Translations under genes and position numbers: made by a program
Notes under the pieces: generated by a model
Told to the model about the DNA's origin: nothing
The model's database searches: none
Seen by the model: the letters and a program-made list of their open reading frames with translations, nothing else
NCBI GenBank assembly: GCA_007922225.1
Contig: ML679970.1
Span: 43,992,323-44,056,322, forward strand
Length of the DNA stretch: 64,000 nucleotides
DNA from: Emydura subglobosa
Lineage: Eukaryota; Chordata; Testudines; Chelidae
Direction: 5' to 3'
Shown here: in pieces, positions 43,506 to 53,159 of the stretch
Layout: the number at the start of each line of letters is the position of its first letter
Position numbering within the stretch: position 1 is the first letter of the stretch

Positions 43506-43520
43506 CCAGCAGAGGGCGGC
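43506..43520 (+). promoter_or_regulatory. CTCF core motif, perfect match
   Basis: CCAGCAGAGGGCGGC fits CCASYAGRGGGCRS at all 14 core positions. It is one of the two best CTCF matches here. Confidence 0.5.
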
Positions 43521-44389
43521 ATTGCCCGGGCGCACGTCGGCTCCAGTCCCTGCAAACTTCCCCCCTGCGATTGTTGGGGGGAAAAAATCACAACCGACAG
43601 TTTCCAGAGCCTGGGCGGTTCCTGGCTCGAGCAGGGATTCTCAGGACAAATTCTTCCTGGTAGCCGCTCTCACACTTTGCCCTAAAATCCTTAATTCGCT
43701 TTAGGAAAAACACCAAATAACTGCAGATCAGCATGGCCGAATCACGGCAAAAAGCGAGTGAGTCTGCTGGGGAGAGCGATATTAACAAACATACCAGCAT
43801 CGCTTTTGCCAGCAGACGTACTCAGCCCCGGCAAGCCATGGGGCAAATTAAGCCTGGATGGGGGGTGGGGCGGGGGCAGAGCCCAAAGACCAGGGGACGG
43901 GAACCGAAGCCCCATGGCCGGTGCCTGCTGCCCTGCCATCCCAGGCTGGTGGGGAACTCACTAGCGGCCTGCTCTTCCAACGTTGTGCCCCAGGTTTCTG
44001 CCAGCCCCAGCAACCCAGGAGCTACTGGGAGAGGGAGGGGCTACTGCTTTGTCCGTCCCCTGTCACGGCCCAGGAGGCTGTGGCTGCAAGAAAAGTCCCT
44101 GGTGGCCACATATGGCTACGGTGGCCGCATATGAGAAACACAGGGCTAGAGAGTCTGAAGCTCCCGCCCAAGTGTATGGACTGCGCTTTGATTTGGCTCC
44201 ATTACAGCTCGAGATGGGGCCCCCGGTAGCAGGGTGAGTGTGAGCTCCAGCCCCCTCGTTTTCAGTTCCTGGGTCTGTGTAGCTGTCACGCTCCACCCCA
44301 GAGGTGGCTGTTTCAGCAGGGGAGGTTGTGGCCATGTGTACTGTACACGCCTGGCTTTGGGATCTCATGGGATGAGAAGTGCTCCTGAA
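43521..44389. other. Unassigned sequence, no gene seen
   Basis: A short direct repeat (GTGGCCACATATG, GTGGCCGCATATG) lies at about 44,102-44,131. No exon or repeat family is recognised. Confidence 0.45.
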
Positions 44390-44665
44390 ATGTTATTTAT
44401 CTGCCGTACTGTAGTGCCCAGAGACCCCACCGAGAGCAGGGCCCTGTTGCGCCAGGTGCTGTACGTGCCCAGTGCAAGAGGCAGCCCCCGCCCTAGAGCT
44501 CACAAGCGAAATAGCCAAGACGGATGCAGGAAGGCTTGTTTTTGCCATTTTACAAATGGGGAAACTGAGGCACAGCCATGTCACATGACTTGTCCTGGGT
44601 CATGCAGGGTATCTGTGGCAGAGCCAGGCCTGAACTCGGACCCGGGTTTTACTATCCAAAGGATT
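44390..44665 (-). repeat. Near full-length MIR-related CORE-SINE
   Basis: Plus-strand GTTATTTATCTGCCGTACTG, then AGTGCCCAGAGACCCCACCG and TGCGCCAGGTGCTGTACGTG is the reversed sauropsid tail. CATTTTACAAATGGGGAAAC, TGAGGCACAGCCATGTCACA and GGCAGAGCCAGGCCTGAACT form the reversed MIR core and head. This is the most complete SINE copy in the window. Confidence 0.82.
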
Positions 44666-45067
44666 TCTCAGCCAGCTGCGATCGGCCTCTAACCAAAACT
44701 TGGATGCCGGAACCCCCACCGAAGAGAAATTCTCTCTGAGATGAAGGAAATTGAGGCAGGAACAGAGGGGGACCAGCCGGGATGGCCACAGCTGTCTGGC
44801 TGTGATGGCACCCGGGGCAGGGATCCGTTCGCCCGCACTGCCCGGTAATGGCTGGCGGGACGGCTCAGCGGCCGGCACACACAGAGGCTTGCAGAAAGCA
44901 AGAGGCGTTAGTCAGGGGTCTCCCACATGGCCTGTGGCCCCTCACCCTCTGGTCCACAGTGCTGGGCAGCCCGGCCCACAGATGTCACATGTCCCAGCTG
45001 GTGGGCACCGCTCACTCTGGACGCACACTGCCGGGCTGCTGTGTCTGCTGGCCCCACCTCGTTACTC
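44666..45067. other. Unassigned sequence, no gene seen
   Basis: No repeat or exon recognised. Confidence 0.45.
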
Positions 45068-45365
45068 AGGACGTAAGAGCAACCATTGTGGGTCCATCTG
45101 GCCCAGTGTCCTGTCTCCTACAGCGCCAGTAACAGAGTTTCGGGAGGGGGGGGGCGTGAACAAAACAAAGCAATGTGGAGAGATCCACCACATCTTCCCC
45201 TCCCGGCTTCTGGCGGTCGGAGATTTAGGGACACCGAGAGCCCGGAGCTGCATCCCTGGTCTTCCTGGCCATTGATGGGCCTATCTGCCAGGGACTTCTC
45301 TCGTTCTTTTTGGAACTGGTGCCTGCAGCCCCCTTGGTTGGGCAAACCTCTGGGCTGGCACTCCA
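45068..45365 (-). mobile_element. CR1 LINE 3' end fragment
   Basis: GTAAGAGCAACCATTGTGGG, then TCCATCTGGCCCAGTGTCCT and GTCTCCTACAGCGCCAGTAA, then AGATCCACCACATCTTCCCC and GGCTTCTGGCGGTCGGAGAT match the reversed 3' UTR of the common reptile CR1. GGCCATTGATGGGCCTATCT follows in the right order. It is about 300 bp and strongly diverged. Confidence 0.75.
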
Positions 45366-45654
45366 TGGGAGGCTGGACATGAGCCAGCGGGCATCAAGGG
45401 GCAGATCGTGATGCAAAGCAGGACCTGAATCCACGATGGGGGCCATCAGGGAGTTAAAGAACCGCCAGTGTCGGGAGCCCCACGGCAGTCTGTCCCCAAA
45501 CAGATGCAACCTGGCCGAGACGCCAGATGTCACCAGGGCCCTTGGAGCTGTTTGGCCCCATAGCTGGCCGGCCTTTCTAGTAGGTTAACGTGGCGCTAAG
45601 GCAAATGATCCCAGCCAGCCGGTCCCCCAGGGCGGCTCAAAGCTCTTTGTGTCA
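45366..45654. other. Unassigned sequence with a minus-strand frame of unknown meaning
   Basis: The minus frame covering 45,533-45,380 contains RLHLFGDRLPWGSRHWRFF, which is less low-complexity than most frames here. I do not recognise it and see no clear splice sites. Confidence 0.25.
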
Positions 45655-45955
45655 AAAGGAAAGTAGGCGACAACCGGCTTTTTGGCCAAAACGAAAATGT
45701 GCGTCGTCAGCGAGACGTGGTTTGGGTTTTGTTTTGGTTGGTTTCTTTTGAATAACAAGCAAACTTTTTTCGTTCAGAAGCTTTCACTTTTCCCTCCAAA
45801 TGTTTGGTTTTTCAACAAGGTTTTTGATTTTTAACTGAAAACCGTTTTCAAAAACCGAACACTGGGGGGTTGATTTTTAGACCTAAAAAAGAAACGTCAA
45901 CAAAAACTTAAAAAAAAAGATATTTTTTAAAAACAAATACTAGTCCCTAGAAAAG
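45655..45955. repeat. Degenerate GAAA/TTTC-rich repeat, longest copy
   Basis: About 300 bp of alternating A- and T-runs with G or C spacers (GGTTTGGGTTTTGTTTTGGT, GTTCAGAAGCTTTCACTTTT, GAAAACCGTTTTCAAAAACC). It resembles the other stretches of this class at 24,690, 26,960, 29,815, 42,170 and 56,020. Confidence 0.5.
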
Positions 45956-46114
45956 CAATTGGTGTTTTTGGTGTTTTTCCTCCGAACCAGCTGTATCGTC
46001 TTGTTCTACAGCGGGCCTCAGAGATAATACGAGGTTGCTGACTTATTGAGACGCATGGGGAAGGACAGCCCAGCAATGTTGCTGTGGCGAGGTCAGAATC
46101 GGACCCTGGAGAAG

Positions 46115-46358
46115 ACGGGGAACCCGAAAACCTGCGTTCTGATCTCAGCTCTGCTCCTGACTTACTGTGGGACGTGGGCAAAGTCATTTAGCCCAAACTG
46201 GCTGCTGGCTTTGCGTGCCTCCTTGAAAATGGAGTCACTCCAAATCAGAGGCCACAGCTGACAACAGGGGTGGGGTGGGTGGCCTCTTTGTTCCTCAGTT
46301 TCCCTCTCTAAACCAGGGATAATGATGCTTATTCTCTTTTGAGAGTGCTGCATTTAAA
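46115..46358 (+). repeat. MIR/CORE-SINE in two pieces
   Basis: Positions 46,115-46,194 carry the head and middle (CCTGCGTTCTGATCTCAGCT, CTGCTCCTGACTTACTGTGG, GCAAAGTCATTTAG). Positions 46,291-46,358 carry the next block (TTCCTCAGTTTCCCTCTCTA, then AGGGATAATGATGCTTATTC). About 96 bp of other sequence separates parts that should nearly touch. Confidence 0.7.
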
Positions 46359-46369
46359 GGGTGATGCAT

Positions 46370-46760
46370 TTTTCTCATTTCTCTACCCAGGATCTTCATT
46401 TTGAACTGACTTGAAATACACTTAAAAGAAGAGGATTTGATGGGCTGAATGTGAAGACTTTTGTTCTCTTCCCTGCCTCAGAATCCCCCTGGTTGAATAA
46501 TGCTGATAATGAAGTGCTGCTACTTTTACTTGAGTTTATTTTGGGATGGACTACTTTTTTTCCCGAGCCGGTGGAAGAACATCAAAGCGGCGCTTTGAAA
46601 AATGTCCCAATGTATAAATAACTCTGCTGAGAACCTAATAGGAGCGGCTCCGTTGTGCTTTTCGCTCCGACAGAATCTGCTGCAGGAGGCTGCGTTATGA
46701 AAAAGAATTATTCATTACCTTCTCTAATTAACTGGGTATTGGTAAAACATCCGGGGAGAA
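46370..46760. promoter_or_regulatory. Candidate conserved non-coding element
   Basis: A 390-bp lower-GC patch rich in homeobox-like TAAT/ATTA words (GAATAATGCTGATAATGAAG, GAATTATTCATTACC, TCTCTAATTAACTGGG). It has few CpGs and no recognised repeat, and sits between GC-rich blocks. Conservation cannot be tested here. Confidence 0.25.
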
Positions 46761-48030
46761 TTAAGCCGGCCAAAGTACCGTGCTCTCCGATGCCCGGTCT
46801 TGGGAGCCTTTGGAAATCTTGACTTTGCCAATCGCAAACACCCCGTCCTCCCCCCCGCCACCCACCCACCCACACACGCACTTTTGGAGAAAGCAGAATT
46901 AAAAAATGTAAAATATTTCAATCCCGACAAATTCCTGCCAGCGACTGATAGGAGCCACGTGGAATGTATTGAACGCTGACCTACCACTGATTGCACTGGG
47001 GAACAGAAACGCGAAGGCTTTGTAGCAAGTCGTTATCGGGGCGGCCGCGTCCACGGGGAATTGGTATCTCTGGAAAACACCTGATCTGACTGCAGCTTGG
47101 ATGGTGGGCGGGGGGGGGGGGGGGGAAGACTTTCTCCCCACCAATTTCTCCCCACTCTGCTGATCGCTGGGTGATACTGATAGAGCTAAACTGCTCCTGT
47201 CAGCACTGAGCTGCAGGAAGCGGGCGCAACGCAGCCTTTGAAGGAGGTTTATTTGGACAGGTGGAGATGTGCTTGAATAATTTACCTCGGAGCAGGGGGA
47301 GTCGATCTGGGATGCTGAGTGAGATTAATTACAGGGGCTGAGAAGGCTGCAAGGAAGGGGGTTTTGTCTTTAAATTAACGGGTTTCATGCTGCTCTGCTG
47401 TTCCTGGACTGACAGCCCCGGAGACTGGTGCCTTCTGTGTCTTACCCAGCGAGTGCATCACAAACAGCGGTGTGTGCAGGCTCCCTCGCCACGCTGCGTC
47501 CCTGTGCTTCCACCCTGACCCACACCTGTACGGCCCTGAGGGGGCTTTGTCTGCCACGGTCCTTTCATTCCTTGGATCCAGAAGAAGGAGGGTTGAAGTG
47601 GTGGCTTTTGCAACGTGGTCACCTGTCCCCTACAAATGTGACTCAGGCCAACCGGGGTCATTTCACTTAGACCAAGGGACGGGCATCAGACGAGGGAGTG
47701 AGCTGGGGTGACTAACCCGTGCAGCCTTTTCCCGGAGTGCTTCCTGCCCAGTTAGCAGCAGCAAGCGCTGGCTGTGTCCTGAGAAGATGCCCGGGGAGGT
47801 CGTCCGGCCATCCAAACGGATCCGCCGGCGTGGCCCTCTCTCCACCCACCCAAGCCAATGGAGTGAGGGCTCTTACGCTGCTCTCTTTACAGGACCGGGT
47901 GCTAATTTGGCAGGCAGGGTTGGGTGTTGGTTTGGCGAAAGCTCATTGGTTCATTGGTTTGCTAACCCAAGTCCGGGATAGTTGGGATCTAGGTTGAGGC
48001 GAAGGGGAAGGGGGTGTGGATCAAAGGATC
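46761..48030. other. Mixed sequence with poly-G run and AT-richer patch
   Basis: G16 lies at 47,110-47,125. A patch at 47,210-47,390 (GGTTTATTTGGACAGGTGGA, GAGATTAATTACAGGGG, CTTTAAATTAACGGG) resembles the other candidate conserved elements. Two ATTGG boxes 10 bp apart (GCTCATTGGTTCATTGGTTT) lie near 47,941-47,960. No gene is seen. Confidence 0.35.
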
Positions 48031-48031
48031 C

Positions 48032-48680
48032 TTATTTTTTTTTTTGGCCAAACTCTCCCTTAAATGAACTATTTTCCCCTTTGGGAACAGGATTCTTGTA
48101 AATATCAATGGCGCGGCAGCTTGCAAGGTCCACACGTAGATGCACTGGGAAGGGACGGCATGACACAGCCTCGATGGCCGCTGCTGAGGACATCGAGTCC
48201 AGTTTAAACTCCAGCCTGTGCATCAGTCGGCGTGCAGAGATGAGAGCCCAGGGCCCAGCCAAGCAGAGCCCAGTCCGCGGTCGCTTGCGGTGTGGCTCTG
48301 CCCCGCCACATCCCGCCACGACCGTCTCGCGGAACACGTCGAGTGGCAGAAAGGCCGACTCCTTGGGCAGGCGGGTTGAGTCGCTGCTGTGGCGCCTGCC
48401 CCTCGCCCCGTGGAACCAGGACAATACTGCGTCAGTGAGCCTCGCTCGCCAGCCCTGACGTGAGGCACGCGTGGCCTGGGGGCGAATGGCCGACACGAAT
48501 GAAGACCTATCATGGCGCCGGGAAAGAAGGGCCTTTGAAATGGTGTTTGCTAGCGGTCCCTACCTGGAAAGACGGCCAGTTATTAACAATGCGTTATTCA
48601 CCTGCAGCCAAATCTACCCAGCGGCCTCAGGTCGGACCCCCAAAGTCGATGGTCACCTTCTGAATTACTGAAAGCTCAGC
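48032..48680. other. CpG-rich segment with open frames on both strands, unrecognised
   Basis: The minus strand is open for 154 codons (48,496-48,032). The plus strand has frames at 48,108-48,458 and 48,471-48,671, the latter containing RRERRAFEMVFASGPYLE. CpG is frequent at 48,220-48,500. The peptides look less repetitive than chance GC frames elsewhere, but I know no homologue and see no consistent splice sites. It could be an old retrogene, part of a retroelement, or chance. Confidence 0.25.
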
Positions 48681-49079
48681 TCTGCCATCATGACCTGCTC
48701 TGAGCCTGGCTACACACGGTGAGTAAAGGGGCCGTTAGTCCTGGCTGAACATGTTGCCCATCTGCAGATGTGCCCATCTGCTGCTGCTTTGCACATCTGG
48801 AAGCCAAGACACCTCCCCCCCCCAATCTCCTCCTGTCTGTGCCTGACGTGGAGAAGGCGGTCCAGGAATGGAGTCCCTGATGCTCTTCCAGTCCAGACCT
48901 TATCTCTGATGAAGGAGGGCTGGGACTGACATCCCACCACCAGACTGATGGAGAGATGGTGTGTGTGTGGGATTTTCTGGCCCCTCTAAGACCATCTCTC
49001 ACGTCAGAAAGAAACTACAGATAAACTTCGCCAGGCCAGATCCAGTCATTTCTGCTGAGAGGATGAGCAGCACTTAAAC
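48681..49079. other. Unassigned sequence, no gene seen
   Basis: No repeat or exon recognised. The right end may be the beginning of the CR1 tail that follows. Confidence 0.4.
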
Positions 49080-49256
49080 CAATCTCTGGTTTAGGAGGAA
49101 ATTTTCTGGGGGGGCAGATTATCCCACAGACTAGGGGGTTTATGCACCTTCCTCTGCAGCATCTGATACCGATCTCACAGTCAGCGCCAGGGCACTAGGT
49201 GAGATGGACCTTGGTTTTGATCCAGTCTGGCATTTCCTATGCTCTTCTGACCCGAA
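49080..49256 (+). mobile_element. CR1 LINE 3' end fragment, sense
   Basis: AGGAGGAAATTTTCTGGGGG, then GGTTTATGCACCTTCCTCTG and CAGCATCTGATACCGATC, then GGGCACTAGGTGAGATGGAC and GATCCAGTCTGGCATTTCCT ending ATGCTCTTCTGA. This is the sense-strand 3' UTR of a CR1 subfamily that ends in 'atgttcttatg'-type repeats. Confidence 0.75.
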
Positions 49257-49536
49257 GAGATGGACTCAGGCAGTAGTATCCAGGGAGCTACATCAGATGG
49301 AATGAGAGTTAATTTTCTAAGTCCCTTTGGTGCCCTTCTCTCCGAGTCACCTGCCATTCACCCGGCCAGCGGGCTGGGCTTTGGTGCTTTGGTTACTTCC
49401 GTAGGCTCAGACAATGCCGCTCATTTATATCTCCCTTTTGCTGGCATCAAAACTGGCAGCATCAGCCACCGCCTAGCGGGCGGATGTCCAAGTCTCCATC
49501 CCCGTCATACTGCCTATTACTGGCATCCGTAGGTTC
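49257..49536. other. Unassigned sequence between CR1 tails
   Basis: No gene or repeat recognised. Confidence 0.4.
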
Positions 49537-49720
49537 CAAGGCCAGTGGGACCATCGGGATTACCTAGGCTGACCTCCTGTATAACACAGACCCTTCCGTC
49601 TCCCCCAGGTAACCCTGCAGAGAGCCCAAAGGGCTTTGTTAGACCAGTTCATTTCAGTCGGAGGAAGATGAAAACCCCCCAAGATCCCTGCCATTCTGAC
49701 CTTGGGCAGAATTCCTTGTC
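49537..49720 (-). mobile_element. CR1-like 3' tail fragment
   Basis: AAGGCCAGTGGGACCATCGG, then CTAGGCTGACCTCCTGTATA and ACACAGACC match the reversed 3' end of the same subfamily as at 1,498-1,620. Similarity fades after about 49,620. Confidence 0.55.
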
Positions 49721-50590
49721 CAGGCTGGTCCGCCTGACCCCTTTCACGTTAAATCAGGACATAAAGCTGGGCAACTCACTAGGGCGAAGAATAAGCTGCG
49801 GTAACCATGGCTTTCCCCAACTCTGCGGAATAGCTCTCCCATTCCCTAGGATTTTTCTGGCTGGATTCTGCTCCAGTGCTCGAGAATCACATCGACTTTG
49901 TTCAGACACAATCCGTTACCTGCCGGGCTCTCCCTCCGTTGCCATCTTTGCTTAGATTTCAAAGCGAAGGGGTATCTTGTGTGCGAAGCCCTTGGCTTGG
50001 GCGAGGCTGTTCACAGCAATGGAATGGCTAGCGTCTTTTAGGTGTCTGGATCCGCTGGAAAGAGATTTGCAAGGCTTATTCTTGGCTGTCCCCTCGTCCA
50101 TAGCACAGCGGGCGACGCATCCCTGTGTTACGCAGTGAGATCTGGAGTGGTCGCCAGCTAGTCTGAGAAGGGAATTTCGGTGCCTACCGATGACACATGA
50201 AAACGGCTTGGGATTTAGCGCCGGGCTATTTGGGAGCGGGACAGAGGGAATCCCAAGGCATCTCGCTCAGCAGTGGGAAGCTGGGAGAGGCAGTTAGAAG
50301 AGACGTTCCCGGGGCGTCCTGTGTCTCAGAGGTCTAAGTCCTGCCAGTGGAGGTGACGCTAAGGATTCAGGAACCGCTTCCTAGGCAATCAAAATCAAAC
50401 TGACCCAGACCATGAACAGACTCAGAACACTTTGTGTGGGTAGACTTAGCGTGACTAACATTTTCCGCCACTATTTTTCACTTTCCTCAGCCAGGACTGG
50501 GGGACTCAGAACACTAGCATCCATAATTCATTGCTTCAGCTCCTATAGTGACCCTCGGCTGTTGTACGCCTCCCTTTTGGTGTCGGTAAG
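49721..50590. other. Unassigned sequence, no gene seen
   Basis: Moderate GC. A plus-strand frame across 49,545-49,955 overlaps the CR1 tail and is not considered a gene. Confidence 0.4.
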
Positions 50591-50593
50591 TGC

Positions 50594-50668
50594 AGTATTG
50601 TTCTCCTCACTTCACAAATGAGGAAACTGAGGCACGTGGAGGGGACAAGCCTGAGGTAACATGGAGAG
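50594..50668 (-). repeat. MIR fragment
   Basis: TTCTCCTCACTTCACAAATG, then AGGAAACTGAGGCACGTGGA and CAAGCCTGAGGTAACATG follow the reversed MIR core. Confidence 0.68.
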
Positions 50669-51650
50669 CCCCCTGGGGATTCACAGAGATCCTGCCACGA
50701 CTGCCACCTTCTCCCCAGTAACCTATTCTTCCTCTTTGCAGAAACCCCAGCTGACCGGTCCCCTCCTGCCCTGTTCTCACCGTCTTCCTTGATCATCTGG
50801 AAGCAACGTAGTTGATCCAGGTGGTCCAGCGTGTTGGAAATAGCTGCAGCAAGACAATTGGATGCTTACCTGGACCAGACATGACCTCTGAACCCCAGGG
50901 CTAGACAATGGGACCACCACAGGGGACATGGTGGATGAGTTGACAAACCTTGGTAGATGTTTTAATTAGTGCCTTGCACAACCTTGAAATAATAATGAAT
51001 GATTGTCTGGGCGATGTCACTGACTCCAGCATCCCCTTGGACGAGGCGTGAAATGAACCACGGGACTGATGGTAGATGCCTGGAGATAATGATTGAAAGG
51101 TCCGGGGGTGTTCAAAGGGGAGGATGCAATAGGGGCTGGTCTGTCAGAGATGCTGACAAGACAACTGCCGGGCCCACTCCAGCCCTAGGGTGATTAATAC
51201 AACTGGAATCAGTCATGTCTCTTAGCAGGGCCAGTTTTGGGAGCCAGAGATAAGCGGCTGATTGTTTGTCGGTATGGCCAGGAAGCTGCAGGGAAAAAGT
51301 GAGTGACAGCGCTGCCTTAGGGCAAAGAGACTGCGGCTGCAGGCGGCATGAGTTCCTCTTACTCGCATCGGTCTAAATGTTGGCAGAGCGAGGGAGCAAG
51401 AGAGGACGACTGAATGGGTAGATCGGAGGCGAGACAGAGGGAGGATGAGACGTGTGTGAGCGAGCCCTGGTTGAGTTCACAGCCTCAGACCGCAGAGACT
51501 GGCGCGCTGGCCAACCCAGCCTACAGATGTCTGCTGTCCACACAATTGGCTTCCCTTTACCCGGGCGGATGGCCCTTGGATCACAGCTTCTCTCCCCCTC
51601 TTATCTTGGTTCTGATCGTCCAGAGCCCACAAGGCAAACCTGGATGTTTC
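50669..51650. other. Unassigned sequence with one strong-looking splice acceptor
   Basis: At 50,720-50,741, ACCTATTCTTCCTCTTTGCA with G is a good pyrimidine tract and acceptor. It is followed by 23 open codons and a stop. Nothing else supports an exon. No repeat is recognised. Confidence 0.3.
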
Positions 51651-51653
51651 CTA

Positions 51654-51696
51654 GTTGCCATAGCAACATGATGCACCTTTCTGTTGCCCTGGCAAC
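51654..51696. promoter_or_regulatory. Two perfect RFX X-boxes
   Basis: GTTGCC-AT-AGCAAC (51,654-51,667) and GTTGCC-CT-GGCAAC (51,683-51,696) each match the RFX consensus GTNRCC-N(0-3)-RGYAAC at every fixed position. Their starts are 29 bp apart. X-boxes are bound by RFX factors and are typical of promoters of ciliary genes, usually close to the start site. The site is palindromic, so it does not give direction. Two perfect copies so close together are unlikely by chance. Confidence 0.75.
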
Positions 51697-51739
51697 CGGA
51701 GGCAGTTTTTGGAATTCAGGAAAGGTAATTTCTCCTCTC

Positions 51740-51985
51740 TTCGCTCTGATTTTGCTATCGCTCGGCTCGCCGCTCCCGAGGGACGCGGCGCCCGCCCCGA
51801 CTCTGCCTTCGGCAAGGTGGGATCTTGGAGATAACAAGGCTCCTCAGCGTGGGGCGGGGAGGCGGGGCTGGCTCGGTGTGACTGGCGCTGGTAGCAGCCT
51901 GCGGCGAGGGCTAGAGATAGACCTGTTCGAAGGACACCTTGTCAGTGCAACTGGACGGAGAGGGGGACGCAAGGGCACCCTGGTG
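51740..51985 (+). promoter_or_regulatory. Candidate CpG-rich promoter and first exon next to the X-boxes
   Basis: About a dozen CpGs occur in the first 80 bp (GCTCGGCTCGCCGCTCCCGA, GGACGCGGCGCCCGCCCCGA). Two Sp1-type boxes follow at 51,851-51,859 (GGGGCGGGG) and 51,861-51,868. A good plus-strand donor, CCTG|GTGAGC, lies at 51,978-51,983. Together with the X-boxes 50-300 bp upstream this fits a TATA-less promoter with a non-coding first exon. A transcript on the opposite strand cannot be excluded. No downstream coding exon was identified. Confidence 0.42.
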
Positions 51986-51989
51986 AGCT

Positions 51990-52862
51990 GGCAACAGAGC
52001 GGAAACATCTGTGATACGAAATTACCAACCCTCCAGCACAACTGGGAACGGCCCTGTGAAAGCGAGAGATCTGCTGAGTGAAAAGAGTGCTCCAGAGTGC
52101 AGAGAATTTCCCCACCCAGCCCCGTTGGCTTGGCTTGGTTTTGTGTGTTCACAGCACTTGTCTTGGGTAGGCGCTCAGCTCCCACACTGATGGGCACAGG
52201 GCTAGCTAGCTCATTTCCCTGATAAAATCCAGTCTACTTGGATGGGAATTCTGGGCATTCAGCACCTTCGCGAGCTAGGTATGAATTGTGCGACGGGGTG
52301 GATGGAGGGGTGGCGAGATAGATGAAACTTTCCCAGCGTGACGCCAGGGCGGTCACTGAGCCGGATGGGAGGGGGTAGATAGATCAGATAGGGACAGGAG
52401 GGCAGCCCGACGCGTGATGAGAAGACTCAGGCGAGCGGTTCTGCTGCAGGGGTCTGTAGCTAACTGAAATTAGCGCTTGGTGGAGATGGGTCGAACCACC
52501 GCCCCTGACCATGGGGACATGTGAATCCAGTCGTGACCTCCAGATCTGGGCCAGCCCTTCACAGGGCGAGTGGGGATGGAGTTGATCCTCTAAACGACCG
52601 AGATATCTGGTCCAAAGTACGCCAGCTAGCAGAGGGTGGTGAGCGCCGCCTTCCTTTCATTTGCTGTCCTTTCTCCTGAGAGCTGCAATCCATTCTGGGC
52701 CCCAGGACCCGCCACTGAGCCCCACGACAGAGGGGGCGGCTTAGTGCACGAGGCATGTCACCCCCAGCGCCCATCCCAGCGGGTGCATTTACCCTATCAG
52801 CACAAGAGAAGTGACATTTGGGGGCGGGATGGGAAAAGAAGACCTTAAAAAGCAAGGCTCTG
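51990..52862. other. Unassigned sequence, no gene seen
   Basis: The plus frame that reaches 52,081 starts upstream of the X-boxes and crosses them, so it is considered chance. No repeat is recognised. Confidence 0.4.
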
Positions 52863-52923
52863 TGACCCAGATCCATAAAGGCTAAACTCAGTGGGTGTTC
52901 GGAGTCTTTGTGGATCTGGGCCA
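52863..52923. repeat. Foldback element, GACCCAGATCC...GGATCTGGGCC variant
   Basis: It opens TGACCCAGATCCATAAAGGC and closes AGTCTTTGTGGATCTGGGCC, an almost perfect inverted pair around a short loop. Confidence 0.65.
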
Positions 52924-53058
52924 AGCTGCTGGGCCAGAGACGCAAAATGCCAGTGGGTCCTGTTTGTAGACGTAAAAGACATCCTAGACCAAAGACCCTG
53001 TCTTCCAGCTACTGCGTGTGTGTGTGTGAATGAGCGTGCATGTGTTTTCAATACCTCT

Positions 53059-53159
53059 GGTGACCAGATAACTGGTGTGAAAAATCGGGACAAGGGGCCT
53101 GTATAAGACAAAGCCTCAATAACAAGACTGTCCCTATAAAACCAGGACATCTGGTCACT
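53059..53159. mobile_element. MITE with GGTGACC ends, copy 2
   Basis: GGTGACCAGATAACTGGTGT opens it, and GGACATCTGGTCACT closes it in inverted form. Internal GTGTGAAAAATCGGGACA and GACTGTCCCTATAAAACC correspond in order to copy 1 at 10,237-10,355. CTCT-like bases flank both sides, but a target duplication is not certain. Confidence 0.75.

Noticed and set aside
51452..52081. 209-codon plus-strand frame across the X-box region
   Set aside because: It starts upstream of the X-boxes and runs through them and the CpG patch. It has no domain and is more likely a chance frame over a promoter.
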